Assembly (NCBI RefSeq): GCF_014490575.1
Contig: NZ_CP061033.1
Span: 2,142,898-2,206,897, forward strand
DNA length: 64,000 nt
Origin: Corynebacterium zhongnanshanii
GTDB taxonomy: Bacteria; Actinomycetota; Actinomycetes; Mycobacteriales; Mycobacteriaceae
Reading direction: 5' to 3'
Part shown: piece by piece, positions 9,162 to 18,289 of the stretch
Layout: each line of letters starts with the position of its first letter
Numbering within the stretch: the first letter of the stretch is position 1
The notes under the pieces: model-generated
The model's database searches: none
What the model was told of the DNA's origin: nothing
What the model saw: only the letters and a program-made list of their open reading frames with translations
Made by a program: the position numbers and the translations under genes

Positions 9162-9965
9162 ATGATGTCTGATGTCCCTGGCGATTCCTCCCCCGCGCCG
9201 TCTGCGCTGTCTACGACGCCCGCTGGCCCCGATCATTTCCTGGAGATGACCGAACTGCTGCGTGCTGCATGGGAGGGCCAGCCGTTTGTGTCCTTGCCGC
9301 AGGTCTGGGCTCAATTGGCGGGGCTGGGTGTGGGGTCCTTATCCTCCGACGCCGAACTGTCTCTTGCCCTCACCCACCTGTCTGAGTTGCACCCGTGTAG
9401 TGCGACGGCCGCTGGCGCGGATGCGACGGTGTTGGTGGAGACGTGCGAGCCGGTGCGTCGGGTGACGTTCACGGCCGATGGGATGTTGATAGCGCGTTCT
9501 GGACAGATGCAGCCGGTGGTGTGGCCGGTGGGCCGGGTGTTGAGTTCACGGCCGGGTGGAGAGTTGGCGGTGGAGGATCGTTCCGGGTTTGTGCATTCGT
9601 TGGGGCGGGTGGTGCGCATGACCGTGTTGGAGAAGCAGTGGGAACTGTTCGGCGATACTGCGGGTGACACTGCCGGTGGTACTGCTGGTGGCACTTCCAG
9701 CGCTGTGGATCTGTCCGGGTGCTCGCGCTCAGCACTAGGTGGTGCTGTTTTTGTGGGGGTGTTGGATTCGGGTGATGTGGTGGTGTGTGATCGGGCGATC
9801 CAGGTGGTGACTGCTCAGCGGCGCTCGGCTTCGGTGGAGGTGCTGCGCGGGTGGCAGCGTGTGGTGGCCGGCCGGTGTGGGGAGCCTGTGGTGGTGCGTC
9901 TGGCTGGTGGTGAGGATCGGCAGGTTGGCGCTGGAGTGTTGACCGCGATGTGGCGTGTGGAGTGA
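9162..9965 (+). CDS. Hypothetical protein, unknown function
   Basis: A 267-residue soluble protein that I do not recognise; no signal peptide or membrane span is visible. The N-terminal third (HFLEMTELLRAAWEGQPFVS...LPQVWAQL) looks helical, followed by beta-rich segments such as VRRVTFTADGMLIARSGQ. A Thr/Gly/Ala-rich insertion (DTAGDTAGGTAGGTSS) is coded near 9655-9700 and contains a 19-nt word found again in pknB. The frame is open from a TTG at 9147; the ATG at 9162 (or the next codon, 9165) is the likely start, with only a weak ribosome site. It is divergent from the MMPL gene and convergent with the surface-protein gene. Confidence 0.6.
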   Translation: MMSDVPGDSSPAPSALSTTPAGPDHFLEMTELLRAAWEGQPFVSLPQVWAQLAGLGVGSLSSDAELSLALTHLSELHPCSATAAGADATVLVETCEPVRRVTFTADGMLIARSGQMQPVVWPVGRVLSSRPGGELAVEDRSGFVHSLGRVVRMTVLEKQWELFGDTAGDTAGGTAGGTSSAVDLSGCSRSALGGAVFVGVLDSGDVVVCDRAIQVVTAQRRSASVEVLRGWQRVVAGRCGEPVVVRLAGGEDRQVGAGVLTAMWRVE

Positions 9966-10052
9966 GAGCTTCTCAGCGTGTAAGTACTGTGCGGTGGGGA
10001 TGTGCTGCGCGGTAGGCACTGGGTGGCGCTCAGTGCATGGTGCGCATGGGTA

Positions 10053-10101
10053 AAGCCCACCGTCTGTCCACGCTGGTAGTGCGTGGACAGACGGTGGGCT
10101 T
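10053..10101. terminator. Strong inverted repeat between convergent genes
   Basis: Perfect 20 bp arms (10053-10072 AAGCCCACCGTCTGTCCACG and 10082-10101) around a 9-base loop. It lies between the converging hypothetical gene and the surface-protein gene, so bidirectional termination is likely, although neither side has a long T-run. Confidence 0.7.
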
Positions 10102-10146
10102 CATACCTTGTGCTTCAGCAGTGTCCGGCTAGCCGAGGGGCTAGCC

Positions 10147-10175
10147 CGCCGGGTAGTGGGTCACTACCCGGCGGT
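10147..10175. terminator. Second hairpin downstream of the surface-protein gene
   Basis: Arms CCGCCGGGTAGTG and CACTACCCGGCGG flank a 3-base loop immediately before the surface-protein stop codon region. A smaller GCTAG...CTAGC hairpin sits just to the left (about 10128-10145). Probably part of the same termination zone. Confidence 0.55.
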
Positions 10176-10202
10176 TACCGGGGTGAGCTGGTGTGCAGCT
10201 TT

Positions 10203-13200
10203 TTAGTTGTTGCTGTCACCTGCTGCGCTGTCTGCGTCTGCAGCTGGCTCCTCTGAGGTCTCTGCGGGTGCAGAGGCGTCAGGGGTCTCAGTCTCGGTTG
10301 GAGCGGAGGTCGACTGGTTGGCCTTCTTGTTGCCGGAGCCGATGTTGTTCTTCGGATCCTCAGCCAGCTTCTTCAGTGCTTCTCCGGAACCGGTTGCGGA
10401 ACCGTTGTCCTTCGCGGTGTTCTTCGCGAGGTTTCCGAAGGAGCCGATGGAAGAGCCTTCATTGTCCTTACCAGGCTTGACTGGGTTTGCACCCCAGTCA
10501 CATCCCAGTGCAACGTAGGCGCTGGTTACTGCCAGGCCGGCTGCGATGATTGCACCTCCCAGCAGCTGACGCTGCTGTTCCACGGTCAGGTAGGTGTTGA
10601 TGTTCAGTGCAGCTGGGACCTCGAAGTGAGGCAGGCTGATACCGAACTTCTGCAGCTCCCGAGTGATCGTGGAGTTGAAGTTAGCAGAGATGGAGTCAAT
10701 CTGCTGCTGGATCTGTGGTGGGATCTTGATGAAGGACAGCAGTCCCAGTGGCACCAGCCACAGGAATGGGTTCGTGACATTCATCGCCTTAACGTCGAAG
10801 CAGTGCTCCAGCTTCGTCCAAGATCCGGAAGTATCTGGGTTCGTGCCAGCTGGCTTCTCCTCAACCTTCAGCTTCGCCTCGACCACATCCTGAGACTTAT
10901 CAGGGTAGGTCACCACAACGGTGACGTTCTTCTCACCAGGCGTGGAGGTATCCGGAGTCTCCTTGTACTCAACCTGCGTACCCTCAGGCAGATCATCGAT
11001 GTTCTCGATGTTCTTCTTCGGATCTGGGGTGTCGCCGACCTTAACGGTCTGCTCCTTGCCCTGTGGATCGTACTTGTCAGCGTCGGTCCGGTCGGAACCG
11101 TTGTCATCGCGACCCTCTTCGTGGCCGGAGACAGGAACCTTAACCTCAACCTTGCCGCCAGGCAGTTCCGGATCCTCGATGGTCACAACAATCGGACCAT
11201 CAACATCAGTACCAGGCGTGACGTGAACCTTACCGTCCTCACCAACCTCAACAGGAACAGTCTTGCCGTCCTCGTCCTTAGCAGAGATCTTGGTGTCATC
11301 ATCCTTGTTCGTGATAACGATACCGGTGTCCTGCTTCTCGTCGGTCGGATCAACAGGCTTCACATTGTCGGTGTTGACCGTGGTTGGGTTCTTCTCAACC
11401 TTCAGCTTCGCCTCAACGTTGTCCTTAGAGCCATCTGGGTAGGTCACCACAACGGTAACGTTCTGCTCACCAGGCTTAGAGGTATCTGGCTTCTCCGAGT
11501 ACTCAACCTTCGAACCCTCAGGCAGCTTGTCAGCATCAACAATGTTGCCCTTCGGATCTGGGGTCTCGCCAACCTTAACGGTCTGGTCCTTACCCTTCGG
11601 ATCATACTTATCAGCATCATCCTGACCCACGGTCACAGTCGTCGTGACCTCATCCTTGGTGCCATCAGGGTAGGTCACCACAACAGTGACAGGCTTCTCA
11701 CCAGGCGTGGACGTATCCACAGGATCCTTGTACTCAACCGTCGTACCCTCAGGAAGCTCATCGATGTTCTCGATGTTCTTCTTCGGATCCGGCTTCTCGT
11801 TCTTCTTCACATCCTGGTTCTGACCCTTCGGATCATACTTATCAGCATCATCCTGACCCACGGTTACGGTCGTCGTGACCTCATCCTTGGTGCCATCAGG
11901 GTAGGTCACCACAACAGTGACAGGCTTCTCACCAGGCGTGGACGTATCCACAGGATCCTTGTACTCAACCTTCGTACCCTCAGGCAGATTCAGATCATCG
12001 AAGTTCTCGATGTTCTTCTTCGGATCCGGCTTCTCGTTCTTCTTCACATCCTGGTTCTGACCCTTCGGATCATACTTATCAGCATCATCCTGACCCACGG
12101 TTACGGTCGTCGTGACCTCATCCTTGGTGCCATCAGGGTAGGTCACCACAACAGTGACAGGCTTCTCACCAGGCGTGGACGTATCCACAGGATCCTTGTA
12201 CTCAACCGTCGTACCCTCAGGAAGCTCATCGATGTTCTCGATGTTCTTCTTCGGATCCGGCTTCTCGTTCTTCTTCACATCCTGGTTCTGACCCTTCGGA
12301 TCATACTTATCAGCATCATCCTGACCCACGGTCACAGTCGTCGTGACCTCATCCTTGGTGCCATCAGGGTAGGTCACCACAACAGTGACAGGCTTCTCAC
12401 CAGGCGTGGACGTATCCACAGGATCCTTGTACTCAACCGTCGTACCCTCAGGAAGCTCATCGATGTTCTCGATGTTCTTCTTCGGATCCGGCTTCTCGTT
12501 CTTCTTCACATCCTGGTTCTGACCCTTCGGATCATACTTATCAGCATCATCCTGACCCACGGTTACGGTCGTCGTGACCTCATCCTTGGTGCCATCAGGG
12601 TAGGTCACCACAACAGTGACAGGCTTCTCACCAGGCGTGGACGTATCCACAGGATCCTTGTACTCAACCGTCGTACCCTCAGGAAGCTCATCGATGTTCT
12701 CGATGTTCTTCTTCGGATCCGGCTTCTCGTTCTTCTTCACATCCTGGTTCTGACCCTTCGGATCATACTTATCAGCATCATCCTGACCCACGGTCACAGT
12801 CGTCGTGACCTCATCCTTGGTGCCATCAGGGTAGGTCACCACAACAGTGACAGGCTTCTCACCAGGCGTGGACGTATCCACAGGATCCTTGTACTCAACC
12901 GTCGTACCCTCAGGAAGCTCATCGATGTTCTCGATGTTCTTCTTCGGATCCGGCTTCTCGTTCTTCTTCACATCCTGGTTCTGACCCTTCGGATCATACT
13001 TATCAGCATCATCCTGACCCACGGTCACAGTCGTCGTGACCTCATCCTTGGTGCCATCAGGGTAGGTCACCACAACAGTGACAGGCTTCTCACCAGGCGT
13101 GGACGTATCCACAGGATCCTTGTACTCAACCGTCGTACCCTCAGGAAGCTCATCGATGTTCTCGATGTTCTTCTTCGGATCCGGCTTCTCGTTCTTCTTC

Positions 13201-13439
13201 ACATCCTGGTTCTGACCCTTCGGATCATACTTATCAGCATCATCCTGACCCACGGTCACAGTCGTCGTGACCTCATCCTTGGTGCCATCAGGGTAGGTCA
13301 CCACAACAGTGACAGGCTTCTCACCAGGCGTGGACGTATCCACAGGATCCTTGTACTCAACCTTCGTACCCTCAGGCAGATTCAGATCATCGAAGTTCTC
13401 GATGTTCTTCTTCGGATCCGGCTTCTCGTTCTTCTTCAC
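10203..13439 (-). CDS. C-terminal part of the Rib-repeat surface protein
   Basis: This frame carries the repeats and C-terminus of the surface protein whose N-terminus is coded at 14000-17551. In order it holds eight near-identical ~77-79-residue Rib-type units (KYDPKG...LPEGT.VEYKDP...YPDGTKDEV), a divergent Rib unit, a beta module with TVPVEVGEDGKVHVTPG that resembles one upstream of the array, another divergent Rib unit, then a non-repetitive C-terminal region. That region has two hydrophobic stretches (NPFLWLVPLGLL and LLGGAIIAAGLAVTSAYVAL) and a charged Ser/Thr/Glu/Ala-rich tail ending DSNN. No LPXTG sortase signal is seen, so anchoring must be different. The frame shown has no start of its own. 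It is linked to the N-terminal part only if single-base losses near 13459, 13550-13562 and 14002 are corrected. Confidence 0.75.
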   Translation of the reverse strand: MKKNEKPDPKKNIENFDDLNLPEGTKVEYKDPVDTSTPGEKPVTVVVTYPDGTKDEVTTTVTVGQDDADKYDPKGQNQDVKKNEKPDPKKNIENIDELPEGTTVEYKDPVDTSTPGEKPVTVVVTYPDGTKDEVTTTVTVGQDDADKYDPKGQNQDVKKNEKPDPKKNIENIDELPEGTTVEYKDPVDTSTPGEKPVTVVVTYPDGTKDEVTTTVTVGQDDADKYDPKGQNQDVKKNEKPDPKKNIENIDELPEGTTVEYKDPVDTSTPGEKPVTVVVTYPDGTKDEVTTTVTVGQDDADKYDPKGQNQDVKKNEKPDPKKNIENIDELPEGTTVEYKDPVDTSTPGEKPVTVVVTYPDGTKDEVTTTVTVGQDDADKYDPKGQNQDVKKNEKPDPKKNIENIDELPEGTTVEYKDPVDTSTPGEKPVTVVVTYPDGTKDEVTTTVTVGQDDADKYDPKGQNQDVKKNEKPDPKKNIENFDDLNLPEGTKVEYKDPVDTSTPGEKPVTVVVTYPDGTKDEVTTTVTVGQDDADKYDPKGQNQDVKKNEKPDPKKNIENIDELPEGTTVEYKDPVDTSTPGEKPVTVVVTYPDGTKDEVTTTVTVGQDDADKYDPKGKDQTVKVGETPDPKGNIVDADKLPEGSKVEYSEKPDTSKPGEQNVTVVVTYPDGSKDNVEAKLKVEKNPTTVNTDNVKPVDPTDEKQDTGIVITNKDDDTKISAKDEDGKTVPVEVGEDGKVHVTPGTDVDGPIVVTIEDPELPGGKVEVKVPVSGHEEGRDDNGSDRTDADKYDPQGKEQTVKVGDTPDPKKNIENIDDLPEGTQVEYKETPDTSTPGEKNVTVVVTYPDKSQDVVEAKLKVEEKPAGTNPDTSGSWTKLEHCFDVKAMNVTNPFLWLVPLGLLSFIKIPPQIQQQIDSISANFNSTITRELQKFGISLPHFEVPAALNINTYLTVEQQRQLLGGAIIAAGLAVTSAYVALGCDWGANPVKPGKDNEGSSIGSFGNLAKNTAKDNGSATGSGEALKKLAEDPKNNIGSGNKKANQSTSAPTETETPDASAPAETSEEPAADADSAAGDSNN

Positions 13440-14410
13440 ATCCTGGTTCTGACCCTTCGATCATACTTATCAGCATCATCCTGACCCACGGTTACGGTCG
13501 TCGTGACCTCATCCTTGGTGCCATCAGGGTAGGTCACCACAACAGTGACAGGCTTCTCACAGGCGTGGAATATCCACAGGATCCTTGTACTCAACCTTCG
13601 TACCCTCAGGCAGATTCAGATCATCGAAGTTCTCGATGTTCTTCTTCGGATCCGGCTTCTCGTTCTTCTTCACATCCTGGTTCTGACCCTTCGGATCATA
13701 CTTATCAGCATCATCCTGACCCACGGTTACGGTCGTCGTGACCTCATCCTTGGTGCCATCAGGGTAGGTCACCACAACAGTGACAGGCTTCTCACCAGGC
13801 GTGGACGTATCCACAGGATCCTTGTACTCAACCGTCGTACCCTCAGGAAGCTCATCGATGTTCTCGATGTTCTTCTTCGGATCCGGCTTCTCGTTCTTCT
13901 TCACATCCTGGTTCTGACCCTTCGGATCATACTTATCAGCATCATCCTGACCCACGGTCACAGTCGTCGTGACCTCATCCTTGGTGCCATCAGGGTAGGT
14001 CACACAACAGTGACAGGCTTCTCACCAGGCGTGGACGTATCCACAGGATCCTTGTACTCAACCGTCGTACCCTCAGGAAGCTCATCGATGTTCTCGATGT
14101 TCTTCTTCGGATCCGGCTTCTCGTTCTTCTTCACATCCTGGTTCTGACCCTTCGGATCATACTTATCAGCATCATCCTGACCCACGGTTACGGTCGTCGT
14201 GACCTCATCCTTGGTGCCATCAGGGTAGGTCACCACAACAGTGACAGGCTTCTCACCAGGCGTGGACGTATCCACAGGATCCTTGTACTCAACCTTCGTA
14301 CCCTCAGGCAGATTCAGATCATCGAAGTTCTCGATGTTCTTCTTCGGATCCGGCTTCTCGTTCTTCTTCACATCCTGGTTCTGACCCTTCGGATCATACT
14401 TATCAGCATC
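11600..14410 (-). repeat. Tandem array of twelve 231/237 bp Rib repeats
   Basis: Twelve near-identical coding repeats can be counted on the minus strand. Two size classes occur: 231 bp (IENIDELPEGTT form) and 237 bp (IENFDDLNLPEGTK form), in the order F-I-I-F-F-I-I-I-I-I-F-I from the N-terminal side. Copies differ mainly by a few synonymous changes such as GGTCACAGTC versus GGTTACGGTC, implying recent duplication or gene conversion. Two more divergent units lie outside the array toward the C-terminus. Confidence 0.9.
13557..14003 (-). pseudogene. Middle fragment of the Rib-repeat surface protein
   Basis: About two Rib units (YPDGTKDEV... through LPEGTKVEYKDPVD) open in the same frame as the C-terminal part but cut off on both sides. 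Compared with neighbouring copies, GGTCACCACAACAG is shortened by one C at about 14002, which creates an immediate TGA. At 13550-13562 CTCACCAGGCGTGGACGTATC reads CTCACAGGCGTGGAATATC, a loss of two bases; a further G is lost at about 13459. Either the gene is truly broken here or the repeat array was assembled with errors. Confidence 0.7.
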
Positions 14411-17400
14411 CTTGAGGTCAGAACCGTTGTCATCCTCGCCCTTGGCGTGGCCATTGACAGGAATCTCAAACTCAACCGAGCCACCAGGCAGGTCAGAGTC
14501 CTTGATGACCAGAGTGATCGGACCATCAACGTTTTCGCCCGGGGTGACGGAGATCTTTCCGGTCTCCTTGTCAACCGTTACCGGGACGGTGTTGCCGTCC
14601 TCATCGGTAGCGGTGTACTCAGTCGAAGGATCCGGGTTGTGAACGACGATACCGGTGTCCTGAGAATCGTTGGTCGGCTCAACAGGCTTAGGCTCGCCGG
14701 TCACGGTAGTTGGGGTGTCGGACGGATCCTTCGGATCGTGGCCGGACTTCTTCTCGTCCTCGTCGTTGACGCCGTCGTTGTCGTCGTCCTCGTCGAGAAC
14801 ATCCGGGATGCCATCGCCGTCGGTGTCGAGGTAGAAGACGGCGGTTGCTTCGTCATCCTCAGCGCCATCGTTGTAGGACACGACGACAGGGATCTCGACG
14901 ATCTCCTCGCGAGCGCCATCCTTACCAGCAGGAGCAACGGTCACGGAGACCTTGCCGGTCTTCTCATCGACTGTGATCTCGTAGCCCTTAGGAGCCTGGA
15001 AGCCTTCCTTCAGCTTGTAGGAGGCAACGCCGTCACCAGGCTTGTTCTCCTCGCCGCCTTCCTTTGGCTTGTAGACCACATCAGCGGTGGAGGTCTTGCC
15101 GGCAGGTGCCAGGTAGCCCGGCTTGTCGGTGGTCTTCTCCTCGCCGCCCTGAGGGGTGTGGGTGAAGTTCTGACCTGGGTACTCAGGGTTGTAGTCAGCT
15201 GCTTCCTCGGACACAACGAAGGTTGCGTTCGCGGTACCCTTCTCACCACCAGGCAGGGTCATGGTCACAGGAACGTTGAACGTGCCGGTGAATGGGGTTT
15301 CCTCATTAGTTACCGGATCCGTCATGGTTTCCGGAGCGATGAAGGTGACCTCACCGGACTTCGGATCAACGTTCACGGAGTAGCCGAAGTCGCGGACATC
15401 CTCACCAATCTTGTAACCGGAGATGTTGCCCTGACCGTCCTTAATTGGCTCAGCGTCCTGTGGCAATGCCAACTCGAACTTGGTGCCTTCCGGAACCGAC
15501 TCTGTCTCCACCTCAGGGGTATCGGTGTTGTCAACGCCACGTACCGGAGAAGTAGCAGACTTTCCGGTGGTGACATCGACAGGATCGTAGACAGGAACCT
15601 TAGCGACCTGAGCAATAAAGTCATCCACTGCAATCGGGATGGCAGAGCGCTTGCCGTTCTCCGCAACTGGATACAGAGTAGCGGTAAAGACGGTGGAGTT
15701 CGTCAGGTTTTCTGGAACCGTGATGGAACAAGAGGGGAGCAGGCCCATCTCATTTGGTGCAACTCCCTCACAGGTGCTCGATTTCGGATTCAGCTCCAGG
15801 GACTTGCCGGTGGAGAGGTCGGTCGCCGTCCATACGATGTCGTACCTGTTGTTGCCCAAAGCAGGGTAGCCACCACCCTGAGTGTCAACCTTGTCGCCAG
15901 GCTTGGCAAAGTTAGAGATCGAGTCATACTTCACTACCTCAAACGTAGGTTGCGCCAAGGTGTGAGCGAAGTCAGCATCACGCCAGCGTCCCCCATCGAT
16001 TGGGGAATAGGTAGTGCGCTCATCCAGGGTGTAGTTCTGAGCGCTGAAGTGGTGTGTGCCAATTTCATACTGAGTGTAGACGTTTCCATATGGCGTACCC
16101 GCTCGTCCAGACCAGAACCCGCCGCGCCACGGATCAACCAAGCCAGCTCCCTGGACAGGCCCCAATGTCCCATCAGGCTGGACCAGGGAAACCATCATCC
16201 ATTCCCAGTTGATGTGCTTCGCGAACTTATCACCAGTGATCGTGTCCTGGGCAGCTCCTTGGCGGAAATTACCCGCCGAAGGGGAAGAGTCAACGTTGTG
16301 GAAGTAGTTTTCCTGGTTCGGTGAAGACTGCGTTTCAGGAACATTACCACGTGAACTCCACACATGCCCGTAGGTACCGTTGAACTGGGCAACGTACTTA
16401 CCATCCTGGTCACTGGTGGTCACCACGGACTCAGCGATCCACGGAGTATCACCGTCCTTATTCTCAGCGATTTGCTGCTTGATCCACTCCTGCAGCTTAG
16501 CTTCGTACTCATAGGTCCAGCCGGTGCTACGCAGAGTCCGAACGCCACCGAAGAGGGTGTTCTTGTTTTCTTCGAAGTACTTCTTGATTTGCCCCACTGC
16601 ATGGTCACTCAGATAGGAGGCGACAACCTTCTGACCACCAATGCCCTTGTCATTGCTATCGTCGTACGATACAACGTTCTTCCAACCGAAAGCAGGCTGA
16701 GCATATCCGCCGTAATCCCAGTAGATGCGGCCGGAAATCTGGCCCTGTCCATCTTCACGACGCTTATCATCGTTGTTCACCCACTGACCCTGTGGCTTGT
16801 GGAGAACTTCCTTCTCTTCCGGCTTGTACTTAGGGAACAGGAACTGATCAGCACCAGTTACACGCTCGCCAGCCCAGTTAGCACCAATGGACCGATCGAG
16901 CGCAAAGTTCAAAGGCGCCTGGAGGTTAGCATAACCCCAGCCGAAGTTGTACTTATCCTTTAGCTCATCAGGAATCTCCACCCAGATACGAATTTTCTCG
17001 CGAAACGTGGGCGACAGATCGACATTCGCACTGAAGATGCGATCCTCTCCCGCGAAGTCGCGGAAGTTCTGCATCTTCACGCGGTAGTTACCTTGCGCAT
17101 CAGTTACCGCATAGTACACCGGAGAGGTCGCAGGCTTGGGTCCCTTGTACCCATCAACCCACTGCACAAAGACCTTGATACCTGCCACACCAACATCTGG
17201 CCCATTGTTATTTACATAGCTGCTGGACTTGGTGTTGTCATTGCCGCGCTCTGCCCACACAGTACCGGAGACAGTATTGCGCTCACCTTCATTAGCAGGC
17301 GAGTAGATGGCGTTCTTGCCCTGAGTCGTGGTGTCACCCACAGGTCCCGGGGAGGCAGAAGCACCCAAGTCAATACCATCGGTCTGTGCCGAAGCGACAG

Positions 17401-17551
17401 GAGCGATGGCATTATTCACAACGACCACGCCAGAAGTGGCAATAGCTAGCGCGGCCACTGCGCCAGCGACCGACTTCATGCGGTCCTTAAAAGCCAGGCC
17501 CAAAACGGAGCTTCCGGCTGCACGGACATTACGTCCACGAAGATTAGCCAT
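14000..17551 (-). CDS. N-terminal part of a giant Rib-repeat cell-surface protein
   Basis: About 1183 residues before a frameshift stop. The ATG at 17551 follows AAAGGAC and begins a long exported-protein leader: basic MANLRGRNVRAAG..., a hydrophobic core AGAVAALAIATSGVVVVNNA and cleavage after APVASA. After it come an SdrD-B-like beta domain (VSGTVWAERG...GVAGIKVFVQW...DAQGNYRVKM), long unique segments rich in Trp and Tyr that may form the exposed ligand-binding head, a YPG-type beta repeat, a calcium-binding thrombospondin-3-like stretch (DTDGDGIPDVLDEDDDNDG), then a beta module and the first two Rib repeats. This is the architecture of adhesins projecting from the cell wall. The frame stops at 14000 because of a one-base loss; with the loss corrected it continues into the fragments at 13557-14003 and 10203-13439, giving a protein of roughly 2400 residues. 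Confidence 0.8.
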   Translation of the reverse strand: MANLRGRNVRAAGSSVLGLAFKDRMKSVAGAVAALAIATSGVVVVNNAIAPVASAQTDGIDLGASASPGPVGDTTTQGKNAIYSPANEGERNTVSGTVWAERGNDNTKSSSYVNNNGPDVGVAGIKVFVQWVDGYKGPKPATSPVYYAVTDAQGNYRVKMQNFRDFAGEDRIFSANVDLSPTFREKIRIWVEIPDELKDKYNFGWGYANLQAPLNFALDRSIGANWAGERVTGADQFLFPKYKPEEKEVLHKPQGQWVNNDDKRREDGQGQISGRIYWDYGGYAQPAFGWKNVVSYDDSNDKGIGGQKVVASYLSDHAVGQIKKYFEENKNTLFGGVRTLRSTGWTYEYEAKLQEWIKQQIAENKDGDTPWIAESVVTTSDQDGKYVAQFNGTYGHVWSSRGNVPETQSSPNQENYFHNVDSSPSAGNFRQGAAQDTITGDKFAKHINWEWMMVSLVQPDGTLGPVQGAGLVDPWRGGFWSGRAGTPYGNVYTQYEIGTHHFSAQNYTLDERTTYSPIDGGRWRDADFAHTLAQPTFEVVKYDSISNFAKPGDKVDTQGGGYPALGNNRYDIVWTATDLSTGKSLELNPKSSTCEGVAPNEMGLLPSCSITVPENLTNSTVFTATLYPVAENGKRSAIPIAVDDFIAQVAKVPVYDPVDVTTGKSATSPVRGVDNTDTPEVETESVPEGTKFELALPQDAEPIKDGQGNISGYKIGEDVRDFGYSVNVDPKSGEVTFIAPETMTDPVTNEETPFTGTFNVPVTMTLPGGEKGTANATFVVSEEAADYNPEYPGQNFTHTPQGGEEKTTDKPGYLAPAGKTSTADVVYKPKEGGEENKPGDGVASYKLKEGFQAPKGYEITVDEKTGKVSVTVAPAGKDGAREEIVEIPVVVSYNDGAEDDEATAVFYLDTDGDGIPDVLDEDDDNDGVNDEDEKKSGHDPKDPSDTPTTVTGEPKPVEPTNDSQDTGIVVHNPDPSTEYTATDEDGNTVPVTVDKETGKISVTPGENVDGPITLVIKDSDLPGGSVEFEIPVNGHAKGEDDNGSDLKDADKYDPKGQNQDVKKNEKPDPKKNIENFDDLNLPEGTKVEYKDPVDTSTPGEKPVTVVVTYPDGTKDEVTTTVTVGQDDADKYDPKGQNQDVKKNEKPDPKKNIENIDELPEGTTVEYKDPVDTSTPGEKPVTVV

Positions 17552-17728
17552 AACTAGTCCTTTGAAAAACGTCACTAGCCTCCGCAGCGTGTTGCGCGGA
17601 CAGAGACTAGCTCTTGCGAAGAACCCGACGTATGTAGGGAACGGCAACAACTTAATCACTTCCTAAGAAAAGCAACAACAGATTTCCCAGAGAACTGCTC
17701 CACCCTTCATCCTTACGGGGGTAAAAAA

Positions 17729-17734
17729 TTATCA
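17729..17734 (-). promoter_or_regulatory. Possible -10 box of the surface-protein promoter
   Basis: Reading the minus strand, GATAAT lies about 180 bases upstream of the start codon in an AT-rich stretch. No convincing -35 is spaced correctly, so this is tentative. Confidence 0.25.
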
Positions 17735-17806
17735 CTTGAGTAACAGAAGCAACCATGAAAGCATCGGCGTGTCAGCATCAATGCAGGTCACAGCGGGTAT
17801 AGCATA

Positions 17807-17868
17807 TCCCCACAGGGGTAAAGTGAAATGAGTCTCATTTATAACCTTTCCTGTGGGATACAATAGGT
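17807..17868. promoter_or_regulatory. Palindromic operator-like region upstream of the surface protein
   Basis: A perfect 7-1-7 palindrome AAATGAGTCTCATTT occupies 17826-17840. It is nested in a wider imperfect inverted repeat whose outer arms read TCCCCACAGG (from 17807) and CCTGTGGGA (to 17868). It lies ~260-320 bases upstream of the surface-protein start and downstream of the tRNA terminator, in otherwise gene-free DNA (17552-17950). A regulator-binding role is inferred. Confidence 0.45.
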
Positions 17869-17950
17869 ATGGAAATATATTAAGAACGTGATTAAACTGT
17901 GATATTCTTATTATCAAATTCAAAATCCTCAGGAACGGGCCCAGGCACAC

Positions 17951-17998
17951 GAAAAAGCCGATGGCCACCAACTCAACAAAGTTGGTGGCCATCGGCCT
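17951..17998 (-). terminator. Rho-independent terminator of tRNA-Leu
   Basis: On the minus strand a long perfect stem (GCCGATGGCCACCAACT with its complement, arms 17957-17973 and 17979-17995) with a short loop is followed directly by TTTTTC. It lies about 30 bases after the tRNA 3' end. Confidence 0.85.
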
Positions 17999-18023
17999 GA
18001 ACAGAGCGAAAAACCGCTCACTG

Positions 18024-18106
18024 TGGGCGAAGGGGGACTTGAACCCCCACGTCCCGAAGGACACTGGCACCTGAAGCCAGCGCGTCTGCCATTCCGCCAC
18101 TCGCCC
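18024..18106 (-). tRNA. tRNA-Leu, anticodon CAG
   Basis: 83 bases on the minus strand without an encoded CCA. The acceptor stem GGGCGAG (18100-18106) pairs with TTCGCCC (18025-18031), with A as discriminator. The D-loop region is GGCGGAATGGCAGACGC, and the anticodon loop is CTTCAGG with CAG at 18071-18073. The long variable arm (TGTCCTTCGGGACG) is typical of class II leucine tRNA, and the T-loop GGTTCAAGTCC is canonical. It decodes CUG. In Mycobacterium a tRNA-Leu gene also sits just upstream of fhaA, which supports the identity. Confidence 0.95.
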
Positions 18107-18289
18107 GAGTGCGTTTGAAACAAACCGCAGAAGCTGCCGTAGCAACGAAAAGAAATACTAGCAGCACATACTCACAACACACAAATCGAGCCCCAAAACA
18201 CCACAAAACAGCAGGTCACAGGGCACGCACACCCCGTCACACGAACACGCACCCACGTCGCAAATATCTCACCTGCAGCAGCCGTGCCC

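Noticed and set aside
10626..13484. Long open frame (952 codons) opposite the surface-protein repeats, continued at 13545-14147
   Set aside because: It is the antisense shadow of the Rib repeats: the periodic Leu/Arg/His-rich translation mirrors the repeat, has no ribosome site and matches no family.
11600..14410. Regular repeats suggesting a CRISPR array
   Set aside because: Units are 231/237 bp, fully coding and lack unique spacers; no cas genes are nearby.
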